A DNA stretch of 64,000 bases from Caryophanales bacterium UBA5364 (GTDB taxonomy: Bacteria > Bacillota_I > Bacilli_A > RF39 > UBA660), in assembly GCA_002410935.1 (NCBI GenBank), contig DHPM01000007.1:3534-67533 (forward strand), written 5' to 3'. Positions 7,940 to 18,300 of this stretch are shown piece by piece. A program made the position numbers and the translations under genes. How positions within the stretch are numbered: the stretch's first letter is position 1; the number at the start of each line of letters is the position of its first letter. The notes beneath the pieces are model-generated. The model did no database searches. It had not been told where the DNA came from and saw only the letters and a program-made list of their open reading frames with translations.

Positions 7940-9178
7940 ATGGGTATTAATGTAAATAGTGAAATAAAACCATTAAAAAAGGTTTTGTTACACCGACCAG
8001 GTAATGAGTTATTGAATCTAACACCGGATTCACTTACAAGACTTTTATTTGATGATATTCCATACTTAAAAGTAGCACAAGAAGAACATGATGAATTCGC
8101 ACAAATATTAAAAGATAATGGTGTTGAAGTAGTTTATGTTGAAGATTTAATGGTAGAAACATTAGAATTAGATTCAGCTATTCGAGAAAGGTTTATTAAA
8201 CAATTTATTTATGAAGCAGGTATTACAACACCCAAGTATAAAGAAGTTGTTTATGAATTTTTAAATAATTTTTCAGATACTAAAGAATTAGTATTAAAAA
8301 CAATTGAAGGGATAAATATTAATGAACTTCATGCTATGGAAAGAGATGAAGATCATTCATTAGTAGATTTGATTACTGAAGAGAGTAAGTTTTTAGCTGA
8401 TCCAATGCCAAACTTAATTTTTACTAGAGATCCATTTGCTTCAATTGGTAATGGAGTTAGTTTAAATAAAATGTATTCTGTTACTAGAAATAGAGAAACA
8501 ATTTATGCTGAATATATTTTTAACTATCATCCTGATTATAAAGATAGTCTTATAAAGTATTATGATAGATATAATCCATATCATATCGAAGGTGGAGATA
8601 TCTTAGTACTTAATGAAAATACCTTAGCAATTGGTATTTCACAAAGAACACAAGCAGAAAGTATTGAAGTATTAGCGACTAACTTATTTAAAGATGATTC
8701 ATCTAAAATTGATACTGTCTTAGCTTTCAGTATTCCTAATTGTCGTGCTTTTATGCATTTGGATACTGTTTTTACTCAAGTAGATTATGATAAATTTACT
8801 TATCATCCAGGAATCATGGATACTTTAGAAGTATACGAAATAACACCAAGAGAAGGTAATCATGAAGAAGATGCTATTAATGTTAAAAAAATGAGTGATA
8901 GTCTAGAAAACATTTTAGAAAAATATTTAGGGGCTGATATCACTTTAATTCCATGTGGAGCAGGAGACCAAATCATTTCTGAAAGGGAACAATGGAATGA
9001 TGGCTCTAATACCTTATGTATTGCTCCTGGAGTTGTTATTGTATATGACCGTAATAATATTACGAATGCTGTTTTAAGAAGAGCTGGACTAACAGTACTT
9101 GAAATGCACGGAAGTGAATTATCAAGAGGTAGAGGTGGTCCTCGCTGTATGAGTATGCCATTATATAGAGAGGATTAG
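7940..9178 (+). CDS. arcA: Arginine deiminase
   Basis: A 412-residue cytoplasmic enzyme that hydrolyses L-arginine to citrulline and ammonia, step one of the arginine deiminase pathway. It starts MGINVNSEIKPLKKVLLHRPG and has the guanidinium-modifying-enzyme motifs NLIFTRDPFASIG, HIEGGDIL, AFMHLDTVFT (catalytic His) and the nucleophile Cys near the end in GRGGPRCMSMPLYRED. Length fits the family (~410). It precedes arcB by 4 bases and follows an amino-acid ABC transporter. The ribosome site is GAAGGGAG. Confidence 0.95.
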   Translation: MGINVNSEIKPLKKVLLHRPGNELLNLTPDSLTRLLFDDIPYLKVAQEEHDEFAQILKDNGVEVVYVEDLMVETLELDSAIRERFIKQFIYEAGITTPKYKEVVYEFLNNFSDTKELVLKTIEGININELHAMERDEDHSLVDLITEESKFLADPMPNLIFTRDPFASIGNGVSLNKMYSVTRNRETIYAEYIFNYHPDYKDSLIKYYDRYNPYHIEGGDILVLNENTLAIGISQRTQAESIEVLATNLFKDDSSKIDTVLAFSIPNCRAFMHLDTVFTQVDYDKFTYHPGIMDTLEVYEITPREGNHEEDAINVKKMSDSLENILEKYLGADITLIPCGAGDQIISEREQWNDGSNTLCIAPGVVIVYDRNNITNAVLRRAGLTVLEMHGSELSRGRGGPRCMSMPLYRED

Positions 9179-9182
9179 TATT

Positions 9183-10190
9183 ATGAATTTAAAAGGAAGA
9201 AATTTTTTGAAGTTATTAGATTATACCGAAGAAGAAATCTTATATTTATTAGATTTATCAAAAAGGTTTAAACAAATGAAAAAAGATAATATTCTCCATA
9301 AATACTTAGAAGGTAAAAATATTGTTTTACTATTTGAAAAAACTTCTACTAGAACAAGATGCTCATTTGAAATAGCAGGAAAAGATTTGGGTATGGGAGT
9401 AACATACTTAGATGCTGCTAGTAGTCAAATGGGGAAGAAAGAAAGCATTAGAGACACCGCTAAAGTACTTGGCAGATTATATGATGGTATTGAGTACCGT
9501 GGATATGGGCAAGATATCATTGAACAATTAGCTAAAGATGCAGGAGTTCCAACTTGGAACGGATTAACTGATGAATTTCATCCAACACAAATGATTGGTG
9601 ACTTATTTACAATTAGAGAACACTTTGGATATTTAAAAGGATTAAACCTTACTTTTGTAGGTGATGGGAGAAATAATGTTGCTAATTCATTAATGGTAGC
9701 TTGTGCTAAAATGGGAATTAATTATACTTGTTTAGCACCTAATGAATTATATCCAGCAAGATCATTATTTGAAACTTGTAATGAAATAGCTACTAAAAAT
9801 GGTTCTACAATTACTATTACTAGTGATCTTAATAAAGGGGTTACAAATGCTAACATTCTTTATACTGATGTTTGGGTATCAATGGGAGAACCGGAGGAAA
9901 TATGGGAACAAAGAATTAATATGCTAGAACCATATCAAGTCAACCAAAAGATGATGGAGTTAGCTAATGAAAATTGTATTTTCCTACATTGTTTACCATC
10001 ATTTCATGATTTAAATACAACTATTGGTAAAGAAATTTATGAAAAGTTTGGATTAAGAGAAATGGAAGTAACTAATGACATATTTAATTCAGATAAATCA
10101 TTAGTATTTCAAGAAGCAGAAAATAGAATGCATACAATTAAGGCTATTATGTATGCAACAATGGCAGCTGGCGATATAGATGAAAAATAA
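9183..10190 (+). CDS. arcB: Ornithine carbamoyltransferase, catabolic
   Basis: A 335-residue enzyme that here probably runs in the catabolic direction: citrulline plus phosphate to ornithine plus carbamoyl phosphate. Motifs are FEKTSTRTRCSFE (carbamoyl-phosphate loop, ~residues 53-65), DEFHPTQMIGDL, DVWVSMGEPEE (ornithine side) and FLHCLPSFHD with the catalytic Cys. Its position between arcA and arcC supports catabolic ArcB rather than anabolic ArgF. The last 11 bases overlap the carbamate kinase gene. Confidence 0.94.
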   Translation: MNLKGRNFLKLLDYTEEEILYLLDLSKRFKQMKKDNILHKYLEGKNIVLLFEKTSTRTRCSFEIAGKDLGMGVTYLDAASSQMGKKESIRDTAKVLGRLYDGIEYRGYGQDIIEQLAKDAGVPTWNGLTDEFHPTQMIGDLFTIREHFGYLKGLNLTFVGDGRNNVANSLMVACAKMGINYTCLAPNELYPARSLFETCNEIATKNGSTITITSDLNKGVTNANILYTDVWVSMGEPEEIWEQRINMLEPYQVNQKMMELANENCIFLHCLPSFHDLNTTIGKEIYEKFGLREMEVTNDIFNSDKSLVFQEAENRMHTIKAIMYATMAAGDIDEK

Positions 10191-11118
10191 AATTGTTATA
10201 GCCCTTGGTGGCAATGCTCTTGGACAAGATCCGATTGAGCAATTAAATTTAGTTAAATCAACGGCTAAAAAAATAGTTGATCTAGTAATTGATGGTCATC
10301 AAGTTATTATTAGTCATGGGAATGGACCACAAGTTGGAATGATTAATACGGCAACGGAATTTGCTTATAATCATAATGCAGGAACACCAATTATCCCATT
10401 TGCTGAATGTGGTGCAATGTCCCAAGGTTATATTGGATATCATCTTCAACAAGCAATTGTTAACGAACTAATGGCAAAAAATGTCGATAAAGATTGTGTT
10501 ACATTGATAACTCAAGTTGTTGTTGATGAATTAGATGCGGCTTTTCAAAATCCAACTAAACCAGTTGGTCTATTCTATACCAAAGAAGAAGCAGAACAAA
10601 TTGAAAAGCAAACAAATTATCAATTCATTGATGATGCTGGTAGAGGTTATAGAAGAGTTGTTCCTTCTCCAAAACCAATCAGCATTGTTGAATTGAATAC
10701 AGTAAGACAATTAACTAATCAAGGAAGTATTGTCATTACGATTGGTGGTGGTGGGATTCCTGTTGTAAAGGCTGACCACAGTTACAAAGGAATAGACGCT
10801 GTCATTGATAAAGACAAATCAAGTGCCCGACTAGCAATTGATTTGGATGCTGATATTTTATTAATTTTAACAACCGTTGAACAAGTCTCTATTAATTATG
10901 GTTTATATAATCAAACATCATTAAAAGAAATATCGGCTAATCAAGCCCGTGAGTATATTATTCAACACCAATTTGCCGAAGGTAGTATGCTTCCAAAAAT
11001 AGAAGCATGTCTAGATTTTGTTGATAATAATCCACGAGGTGTAGCAATTATTACTTCTCTAGATAAGGTAAAGGATGCTCTAGAGGGTAAAACAGGAACA
11101 AAAATAATGAAGGAGTGA
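10180..11118 (+). CDS. arcC: Carbamate kinase
   Basis: A 312-residue amino-acid-kinase-fold enzyme that makes ATP from carbamoyl phosphate and ADP, the energy-yielding last step of the pathway. It starts MKNKIVIALGGNALGQ and has SHGNGPQVGM, DDAGRGYRRVVPSPKP and GGGGIPV, all typical of ArcC. Its ATG lies inside the end of arcB, so translation is coupled. Length is normal for the family. Confidence 0.95.
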   Translation: MKNKIVIALGGNALGQDPIEQLNLVKSTAKKIVDLVIDGHQVIISHGNGPQVGMINTATEFAYNHNAGTPIIPFAECGAMSQGYIGYHLQQAIVNELMAKNVDKDCVTLITQVVVDELDAAFQNPTKPVGLFYTKEEAEQIEKQTNYQFIDDAGRGYRRVVPSPKPISIVELNTVRQLTNQGSIVITIGGGGIPVVKADHSYKGIDAVIDKDKSSARLAIDLDADILLILTTVEQVSINYGLYNQTSLKEISANQAREYIIQHQFAEGSMLPKIEACLDFVDNNPRGVAIITSLDKVKDALEGKTGTKIMKE

Positions 11119-11122
11119 AAAA

Positions 11123-12571
11123 ATGGATAAAGCAAAAAAGAATGAAGAAGTAGTTGTATCCACCAATATGGGGAAAAAGGGATTAACTGCCTTTTCAATC
11201 ATACTAATTTTATTAGTTATCGTTTCTGCTGTTACATGGTTTATACCAGAAGTAACAAGTGCAAAAATATCAGACATTGTTATGGCGCCAGTTAATGGTT
11301 TTGTCGATGCTGTTGATGTTTGTATCTTTGTTCTAATTCTTGGTGGCTTCTTAGGTATTGTTCAACACACCGGTGCTTTAGAAGCTGGAATTGCAACTCT
11401 TGTTAGAAAATTGAAAGGTAATGAATTATTAATAATTCCAGTATTAATGTTTATCTTTTCAATTGGTGGTACAACTTATGGAATGTTAGAAGAAACAGTT
11501 GGTTTCTATATCTTATTAGCAGCAACAATGGTTGCAATAGGATATGATACAATTGTCGGGTCAGCAATTGTATTATTAGGAGCAGGATCTGGGGTATTAG
11601 GATCAACAATTAACCCATTTGCAGTAGGGGCTGCTATTAGTGCCTTACCAGATGGGATTGCAGCTGATCAATCAATTATCCTACCATTAGGAGTAATTTT
11701 GTGGTTAACAGCGTATGTAATCTCAGTATTCTTTGTTATGAGATACGCTAAGAAAGTTAAAAAGAATAAAGGTTCAACTTTCTTATCTCTACAAGAAAGA
11801 AAGGATATGGAAAGTGAATTTATTAAAAAGGAACATGCTAATGATGTAAAATTAACTAAAAAACAAAAGATCGTCTTAGTACTATTTGGATTAACTTTTG
11901 TCGTTATGATTTTAGGATTTATTCCTTGGGTTGATTTTGGTATTATTAGTGCTGAAGTAGCTGATGCTGGTACTCACTGGTCTGCTATTTTAACAGGTAA
12001 TTGCTTTGGATATTTCTATTTCTTAGATGCAGCTACTTGGTTCTTATTAATGGCAATTATTATTGGATTAGTTGCTGATTTAGGTGAAGAAGGAATTATT
12101 AAAGTATTTATGAAGGGTGTAGGGGAAATAGTAGAAGTAGTTATGATTATTGCTATTGCTCGTGGTATTAGTGTAATTATGAATACTACTGGATTAGGTG
12201 TATATATCATCGAAAATGCTGTAGAAGCATTACAAGGAACTTCAGGCTATGTCTTTGCACCACTAGATTACTTATTACATATCTTCTTATCAGTTTTAGT
12301 TCCATCAAGTTCTGGATTAGCTAACTTATCGACTCCAATCGTTGCTCCAGTAGCAGATGGAATTGGATTAAATCCATCAGTAACAATTATGATTTATGTA
12401 GCTGCTAATGGATTAGTAAACTTAATTACACCAACTTGTGGTGCAATTATGGGTGGTCTAGCTTTAGCTAAAGTTGAATATCGTACTTGGTTTAAATGGG
12501 CATTCAAAGTTGTTCTAACAATCGGAATAGCCTCAATGATTATTTTAACGGCAGCTATGGTTATGTTATAA
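11123..12571 (+). CDS. arcD: YfcC-family transporter, probable arginine/ornithine antiporter
   Basis: A 482-residue membrane protein with about 12 helices of the YfcC/C4-dicarboxylate anaerobic carrier group, which in several Firmicutes supplies the arginine-ornithine antiporter of ADI operons. Two re-entrant motifs are visible: SIGGTTYGMLEETVGFY and, near the end, VPSSSGLANLSTPIVAPVAD with NLITPTCGAIMGGLALA. It starts 4 bases after arcC behind AAGGAG and is closed by a terminator. Exchange of arginine for ornithine is inferred from the neighbours. Confidence 0.82.
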   Translation: MDKAKKNEEVVVSTNMGKKGLTAFSIILILLVIVSAVTWFIPEVTSAKISDIVMAPVNGFVDAVDVCIFVLILGGFLGIVQHTGALEAGIATLVRKLKGNELLIIPVLMFIFSIGGTTYGMLEETVGFYILLAATMVAIGYDTIVGSAIVLLGAGSGVLGSTINPFAVGAAISALPDGIAADQSIILPLGVILWLTAYVISVFFVMRYAKKVKKNKGSTFLSLQERKDMESEFIKKEHANDVKLTKKQKIVLVLFGLTFVVMILGFIPWVDFGIISAEVADAGTHWSAILTGNCFGYFYFLDAATWFLLMAIIIGLVADLGEEGIIKVFMKGVGEIVEVVMIIAIARGISVIMNTTGLGVYIIENAVEALQGTSGYVFAPLDYLLHIFLSVLVPSSSGLANLSTPIVAPVADGIGLNPSVTIMIYVAANGLVNLITPTCGAIMGGLALAKVEYRTWFKWAFKVVLTIGIASMIILTAAMVML

Positions 12572-12574
12572 GAA

Positions 12575-12606
12575 AAAGAACTATTGTAAAATAGTTCTTT
12601 TTTTGT
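12575..12606 (+). terminator. Terminator of the arginine deiminase operon
   Basis: AAAGAACTATT (12575-12585), loop GTAA, AATAGTTCTTT (12590-12600), then Ts. It separates the operon from the convergent minus-strand ABC genes. Confidence 0.88.
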
Positions 12607-12609
12607 GTA

Positions 12610-13398
12610 TTAATATTTGGTTAATCTTTTTTCAATATATAAAACTAAGTAGTACATGACAGCAGCTATAATACATAAAATAATTACTCCAGCCATCACT
12701 AAGTGTAAATTAAATACTTGTGATCCATACATAATTAAATAACCAATACCTTGTTTTGATACTAAGAATTCCCCCATAATAACACCAATTAAAGACATAC
12801 TAATATTTATTTTTAAAGTACTAATAATGGTCGAAAAACTACTAGGTAATAATAACTTAAAATATATTTGTTTCTTAGTCGCTCTAAATGATTGCATTAA
12901 TTTTAATTTGATAGGATTAACATTATTAAAACCTTGAAATATATCAATAATAGTAATGATAACGGAAATTAATAAGGCCATTACAATAATTGAATCCATT
13001 GAAGCTCCAACCCAAATTATAATAATAGGTCCTAATGCAACCTTTGGTAAACTATTTAAAATAGTTAAATAAGGATCCAGAACTTTAGCGATAAATTTAT
13101 TCCACCACAATATTGTCGCAACAATAATTCCAATAATAGTTCCTAATATAAAACTAATTAGTGTTTCATATACAGTAATGAAAATATGATTGTATAAATT
13201 ATGGGCCTTATGCAAGCCTATAATTGTTTTCATTACATCTCTAGGACTTGATGAAATAAAGGTGTTAATTAATTCGAAATCAGCTAGTAGTTGCCATAAA
13301 GCAATGAATAAGATAATAATTGAAAATTGTGACAATCTAATAAAAAGGTTCGTTCGCTTAATTTTCTTTAAATACTTTATGTGTTCTAAGCTATACAT
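12610..13398 (-). CDS. NitT/TauT-type ABC transporter permease
   Basis: A 262-residue membrane protein with about six helices, of the SsuC/TauC/ThiX class. It has the FISSSPRDV motif typical of the family start, the EAA-like loop (MQSFRATKKQIYFKLLLPSS) and GEFLVSKQGIGYLI. The start is ATG 13398, overlapping the stop of the ATPase 3-prime fragment by 8 bases; an in-frame TTG at 13407 is less likely. That overlap shows it was translated together with an ATPase now cut in two. The substrate is not evident (sulfonate-, nitrate- or thiamine-precursor-like). Confidence 0.85.
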   Translation of the reverse strand: MYSLEHIKYLKKIKRTNLFIRLSQFSIIILFIALWQLLADFELINTFISSSPRDVMKTIIGLHKAHNLYNHIFITVYETLISFILGTIIGIIVATILWWNKFIAKVLDPYLTILNSLPKVALGPIIIIWVGASMDSIIVMALLISVIITIIDIFQGFNNVNPIKLKLMQSFRATKKQIYFKLLLPSSFSTIISTLKINISMSLIGVIMGEFLVSKQGIGYLIMYGSQVFNLHLVMAGVIILCIIAAVMYYLVLYIEKRLTKY

Positions 13399-13591
13399 GG
13401 TAATCAATCTCTTTCCATATTAAGTCATAATAATAAGCGAATTCTTTAGCCTTACGATTGTTAATTGGAGTTGTTTTATCAGTTAATTCAATATTATATA
13501 TCTTTTTTATAGTCGCGGGCCTTTTAGATAATATGATAATACGGTCTGCCATACTTATAGCTTCACTCATGGATTTAAAATGTATGACAAT
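13391..13591 (-). pseudogene. 3-prime fragment of the NitT/TauT ABC ATPase gene, cut by the island
   Basis: An open frame on the minus strand ending at 13391. From Met 13570 it reads 59 codons: MSEAISMADRIIILSKRPAT and onward to YYDLIWKEIDYHV. This is the C-terminal end of a SsuB/TauB-type ATPase just past the H-loop, with the RIIILSKRP strand of the family. It has no ribosome site of its own and is closed upstream by a stop at 13592-13594. Joining it to the truncated ATPase at 25578-26195 through a shared GAAGC restores an in-frame protein of about 248 residues. Confidence 0.82.
13560..13588. other. Left island junction (candidate attL)
   Basis: Contains GCTTC (13560-13564), the candidate crossover sequence shared with the right end, and ATGTATGAC (13580-13588), similar to ATGTGTGAC at the right end. 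Coding sequence of the ATPase lies to the left and island DNA to the right. The exact crossover dinucleotide cannot be fixed by eye. Confidence 0.5.
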
Positions 13592-13630
13592 TTAGTTAAA
13601 AAAAATAAATCATGTCATAGGATTAACTAA
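13592..13630 (+). promoter_or_regulatory. Inverted repeat at the island left end
   Basis: TTAGTTAA (13592-13599) and TTAACTAA (13623-13630) are perfect inverted repeats separated by 23 bases, directly before the 41-aa ORF. This could be an operator or a recombinase/directionality-factor site; nothing in the sequence decides. Confidence 0.4.
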
Positions 13631-13639
13631 GAGGTGATT

Positions 13640-13765
13640 ATGAATATGGAAAAGATAAAATTAACGAAGGAACAACAACAAAGAATAGTTTCTTTTTTCT
13701 TAAAAACATCAGTTCCAAGAATAATAAGTTCAATCAATAATAAATGTGATAAAAATGATAAATAA
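13640..13765 (+). CDS. 41-residue ORF upstream of the recombinase
   Basis: ATG 13640 follows AAGAGGTGA and the frame runs to TAA 13765, overlapping the recombinase start. The product (MNMEKIKLTKEQQQRIVSFF, then LKTSVPRIISS) is basic and could fold as one or two helices. Coupling to the recombinase suggests an accessory or regulatory peptide of the element. I do not recognise a named family. Confidence 0.5.
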   Translation: MNMEKIKLTKEQQQRIVSFFLKTSVPRIISSINNKCDKNDK

Positions 13766-15257
13766 AATATACGTAGGTATTTATGTTAGAGTATCTACTG
13801 AGGAACAAAAAGAGTATGGTTATTCAATTCCCCAACAAATAGATTTGTTAACAAAGTTGGCTGATAAAAATAATTGGAGTATATATAAAATATATAATGA
13901 TGCTGGAATAAGTGGCAAGAATACAGAAGATAGACCAATGCTCAAAGCATTATTAAATGATGTAAAAAACAATCAAATTAGTAAAGTTTTAATTACAAAA
14001 CTAGATAGACTATCAAGAAATGTAATTGATACTGCAACCTTATTAAATATATTTAATAATTTTAACTGTGAATTGATTGACTATAGCGGAAGGAAAATTG
14101 AGTCAGATAACCCTAGTGATTGGTTATTTACGATTATTCAAAGTGCCTTTGGTCAATATGAAAGAAAAGCAATTATTAGTCGTATTAAAGATGGGTTTGC
14201 AGGTAAAGTTAAGATGGGAAAGTCAATCTGTAGTTCAACCCCTCCATATGGTTATAACCGGGAAAAGGGGTGTAGTGTATTATCGATTAATGAAGAAGAA
14301 GCAGCTGTTGTAAAACAAATTTATAACATGTATCTTGATGGTTATTCATTAACAAATATTGCTAGATTTCTTAATGCTTCTAAAATAGCGACTAAACGTT
14401 CAGGGCAAGTTATTAATGGAAAAAAAGTAATTGCTCGTTGGACACCAAAAACCGTTAAATTAATATTAACTAATTCAACCTATATTGGAAAAGTCAGATA
14501 TCACTTAAATCAAAAAGATTATTATGAATGTGATGGCGAACATTTACCACTCATTGATCTTAAAATATATAACCAAGTCCAAGAAAAACATATCAAGGCA
14601 AGGAATACCTCAAAGACTAATAAACCAACGGAAGATGTTTATTTTTGTGGAACATTGGTTTGTAGCAAGTGTCATACTAAACTAACGACTCAGCGGACAA
14701 TTAAATATAATAAAAATAAGGAACCAAAGGTGTTCTATGGATATCGTTGTCGTAATAGAGAATTGGGGTTATGTGATGGTATTGGAATGAGCCATAAAAA
14801 GGTCGAAGAAGCCTTTTTAAAATATCTTGATAAAATAGAGCGTATGATGAAATTTAATCATTTTGATATAAGCATGACTGATAATAATAAGGAAATTGAA
14901 GTTAAAGAATTAAAAAGAGTAATTAATAAAGTAAAAGATAAAAAGAAAGAAATTATGCAATTATTTATGGAAGATACTATTACTAATAAACAAATGCAAT
15001 ATATGATAAAAGAAATAGATATTAAAAATAGAATACTAAGAGAGCAATTAACTAAATTAGAAAGGCGCTTGATATTAGATAATAATATTATTAGTGATAA
15101 TCTAACTACTAATTTTAAAGAACATTGGTGTTGGTTAACTAATAAAGAAAAACTTGAATTTTTAAATCAATTTATAGAATATATAATTATAAAAAATGAA
15201 AATAATAATAAAAAGGGTAATTCAGTAAGTATTTTAAGTGTTAAATTATATGACTAA
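13755..15257 (+). CDS. Large serine recombinase
   Basis: A 500-residue site-specific recombinase. Resolvase domain at ~1-150 with YVGIYVRVSTEEQ (nucleophile Ser in VRVST) and KLDRLSRN; recombinase domain at ~160-260 with PPYGYNREKG; zinc-ribbon with CSKCHT and later CRNRELGLC; then a charged coiled coil (~370-450). This is the architecture of phage integrases such as phiC31-type and of TnpX-like transposon enzymes. The likely start is ATG 13755; an in-frame GTG at 13746 lacks a better ribosome site. All key residues are present, so it may be active. Confidence 0.92.
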   Translation: MINKIYVGIYVRVSTEEQKEYGYSIPQQIDLLTKLADKNNWSIYKIYNDAGISGKNTEDRPMLKALLNDVKNNQISKVLITKLDRLSRNVIDTATLLNIFNNFNCELIDYSGRKIESDNPSDWLFTIIQSAFGQYERKAIISRIKDGFAGKVKMGKSICSSTPPYGYNREKGCSVLSINEEEAAVVKQIYNMYLDGYSLTNIARFLNASKIATKRSGQVINGKKVIARWTPKTVKLILTNSTYIGKVRYHLNQKDYYECDGEHLPLIDLKIYNQVQEKHIKARNTSKTNKPTEDVYFCGTLVCSKCHTKLTTQRTIKYNKNKEPKVFYGYRCRNRELGLCDGIGMSHKKVEEAFLKYLDKIERMMKFNHFDISMTDNNKEIEVKELKRVINKVKDKKKEIMQLFMEDTITNKQMQYMIKEIDIKNRILREQLTKLERRLILDNNIISDNLTTNFKEHWCWLTNKEKLEFLNQFIEYIIIKNENNNKKGNSVSILSVKLYD

Positions 15258-15355
15258 TATGCTAATACTAACTTTGCGTCAAGTTTTAATTTTTTAATTA
15301 TTATGATATACTATATAAGAGTAATTATATAAATAGAATTGATGGTGGTCTAAAT

Positions 15356-18300
15356 ATGATAGTTAGTAATGAGTTTCGTAAAATTAGAAAACATTATAAT
15401 AAATTAATAAAAATGATTAATAACCATTTTTTTGTGGGTATAATCAATGAATGGATAATAGATAATTATTATTTATTACTTGAACAAAAAGGAACGATAA
15501 AACGATTTGTTAAAGATAAAAAATTATATATTTATACGACTAAATATTTTGATATGTATAAAGTTTTTAAAGACATTTTAGATAAGTATAATTATAAAAT
15601 TAATGAAAAAATAATTATTAAAGAGGTTCTTGATTATCAAAAGAGATCAGGTTACAATTTAAAATATAAAGAATTATCAATAATACCTTTAGTTATTAAA
15701 ACTTTATTATTAAAAGAAGTCGCAATTATTTGTGACCAAGAATCAACTAAGTTAAAAGATAAAAAAGAAGTAAAGAAAATAATAAATGAATTAAAAGTAG
15801 AGTTATTAAATAATGAAATTATATCACTTGAAGATATGATTGATTTAAATAAGACTTCTGATTATGCTATTGTTTATTTTAATGAACAGCTTAAGGAGTT
15901 AGGAGTACACTCTAATTTAATTTTTAAACAATTTAATTGCCTATTAGAAAAAAATAATAGGGTTATGCTTGATGTTATTAATGATGTTCATTTAAAGAAC
16001 ACGGAATCTAATATTTTGATTAATAACATTTTTTTAAGCCTTAAAGAGACTAATCTATTTGTTATGGAGAATATTTATGAACAAACTAATGATGTTGAAA
16101 AGTTACTTCAAGAAGATGATTTATATTCTTCAATGACTTTAGAAACAAAGACTTTAATTCGTCAACACCTATTAAAAAGAGCAAGAAAAGAAAAAGTTAC
16201 TGCTGACTTCTTAGTTAAAGACATCATGGATGATTATGGAAACATAAGTAAAGGTATAGCTAAAGCGAAATCAAGAAAACCATTTAAGGTTTATGTTTAT
16301 ATAGGTTGTATCTTGTTATTAACAATTATCTTTAGTTACTACTTATCAAGTTATTTAACAAGTTATCGACTAGTTGGATTTTTAGTATTACTAATTCCTA
16401 TTAGTGAGTTAGTTATTATTGTTATTCAAAAAATATTTTTGAAATTCTTTAGACCCCAACCTCTACCAAAATTAAATTTTTCTAAAGGGATACCATCAAA
16501 TCATAAAACTATGGTTGTTATCCCAACTATTATCAAAAATGAAGAGAAAATTAGGGAAGTTTTCAAGAGTTTAGAAAAATATTATTTAATTAATAGAACT
16601 AAGAATTTATATTTCACTTTATTAGGTGATACTTTTGAAAATAAAGAAGAAGAACATGAAAATGATTCCAAAATTGTTAGTTTTGGTGTGTCAGAAGTTG
16701 AAAGACTAAACCAAAAATATGGAAAAAATATTTTCAATTTTATTTATCGTCGCCGTAAATACAATGAGGGTGAAGGTACTTGGCTAGGATTCGAAAGAAA
16801 AAGAGGGGCACTATTACACTTTAATGATCTATTATTAGGTAATATGACTGAATCAGAACAAGAAGAATGGTTTAAAGTTCATACTTTCCATAATTTTCAT
16901 CATAAAATTAAATATGTTATTACTTTAGATGTTGATACTGAACTAGGAATTGGTAGTGCCTTAAAACTAGTCGGAACAATGGCTCATCCATTAAATAGAC
17001 CAGTTTTAAATGAGGAAAAAAATAAGGTAATTGCAGGTTATGGTATTTTACAACCAAGAATTAGTTTAGAAGTAGAAGCTAGTAATAAGTCATTATTTTC
17101 TCAAATTTATGCTGGTGTTGGTGGATTTGACCCATATAGTAGTCTTTATCCTAATTTTTATCAAGATGCTTTTAATGAAGGTACTTTTTATGGAAAGGGA
17201 ATATATGATTTAGAAGTCTATCAACAAGTTTTAAAAAATCGCTTTCCTAATAATTTAATTTTAAGTCATGACTTGGTAGAAGGCAATTATCTTCATGCAG
17301 GTAACGTGAGTGATGTTGACTTAGTAGATGGTTTTCCGTCTAAGTTTTTAGTCGATGCTTCAAGACGATCAAGATGGGCTCGCGGTGACATGCAAATAAT
17401 TGGCTGGTTAGGTAATAAGGTTAAAAATGTTAATCAAGAAAAGGAAAATAATCCTATTACTTTATTAGGTAAATGGAAAATTTTTGATAATATTAGACGA
17501 GGTTTAGTATATATTTCATTATTATTAATCTTATTACTATCATTGAATAGTAATATTATATATCCTGGCTGGTGGTTATTATTTATTATTTTAATTTATA
17601 TTCTACCAGTAATTATTCAAATAATTGATAACTTTGCTATTAGTAGAATAAGTTTTAGTTCATTAAAGTATTATCGCCTTTTAGTATTCGGTTATCGTGC
17701 ACTAATATTAAGGGCAATAACAGAACTTGCAACAATTCCTTACAACGCTTATTTATATTTAAATTCTTTTATTCGTTCAATTTATCGAATGACAATTAGT
17801 AAAAAACATTTACTAAATTGGGTAACAGCGGATGATGCAGCAAAACTAGTGAAAACTAATATGAGTAATACATTTAGACAATTTTGGATGAATATTTTAG
17901 TGGCGGCACTATTAATCTTATCGGCATTCTTATCTAATGATTACCAAGTGTTAAAAGTAGTTGTAGCGTTTATCTTTATATTGGGTCCTGTGATTACATA
18001 CTTTTTAAGTAAAGATTTAATACTAAATAAAAACAAAATAAATAGTGAAGATACTGAATTTTTAAATGATTTAGCAGAAAAAACTTGGAACTTTTTTAAA
18101 GATAATCTTACACCTGAAAATAATTATCTTATTCCTGATAATTATCAAGAAAATAGAGATGTGAAAGCTGATGTTAAGACATCACCAACTAATATTGGTT
18201 TATCGTTAGTATCAATTATTTCAGCAGCAGAATTAAACTTTATCACTAATAAAGAAGCAATTCGTTTATTAAAAGAAGTTATAACAACTATTAGAAAACT

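Noticed and set aside
13190-13423. Plus-strand 77-codon ORF across the permease start and ATPase remnant
   Set aside because: Lies over clearly coding minus-strand sequence, has no ribosome site and no protein-like pattern.
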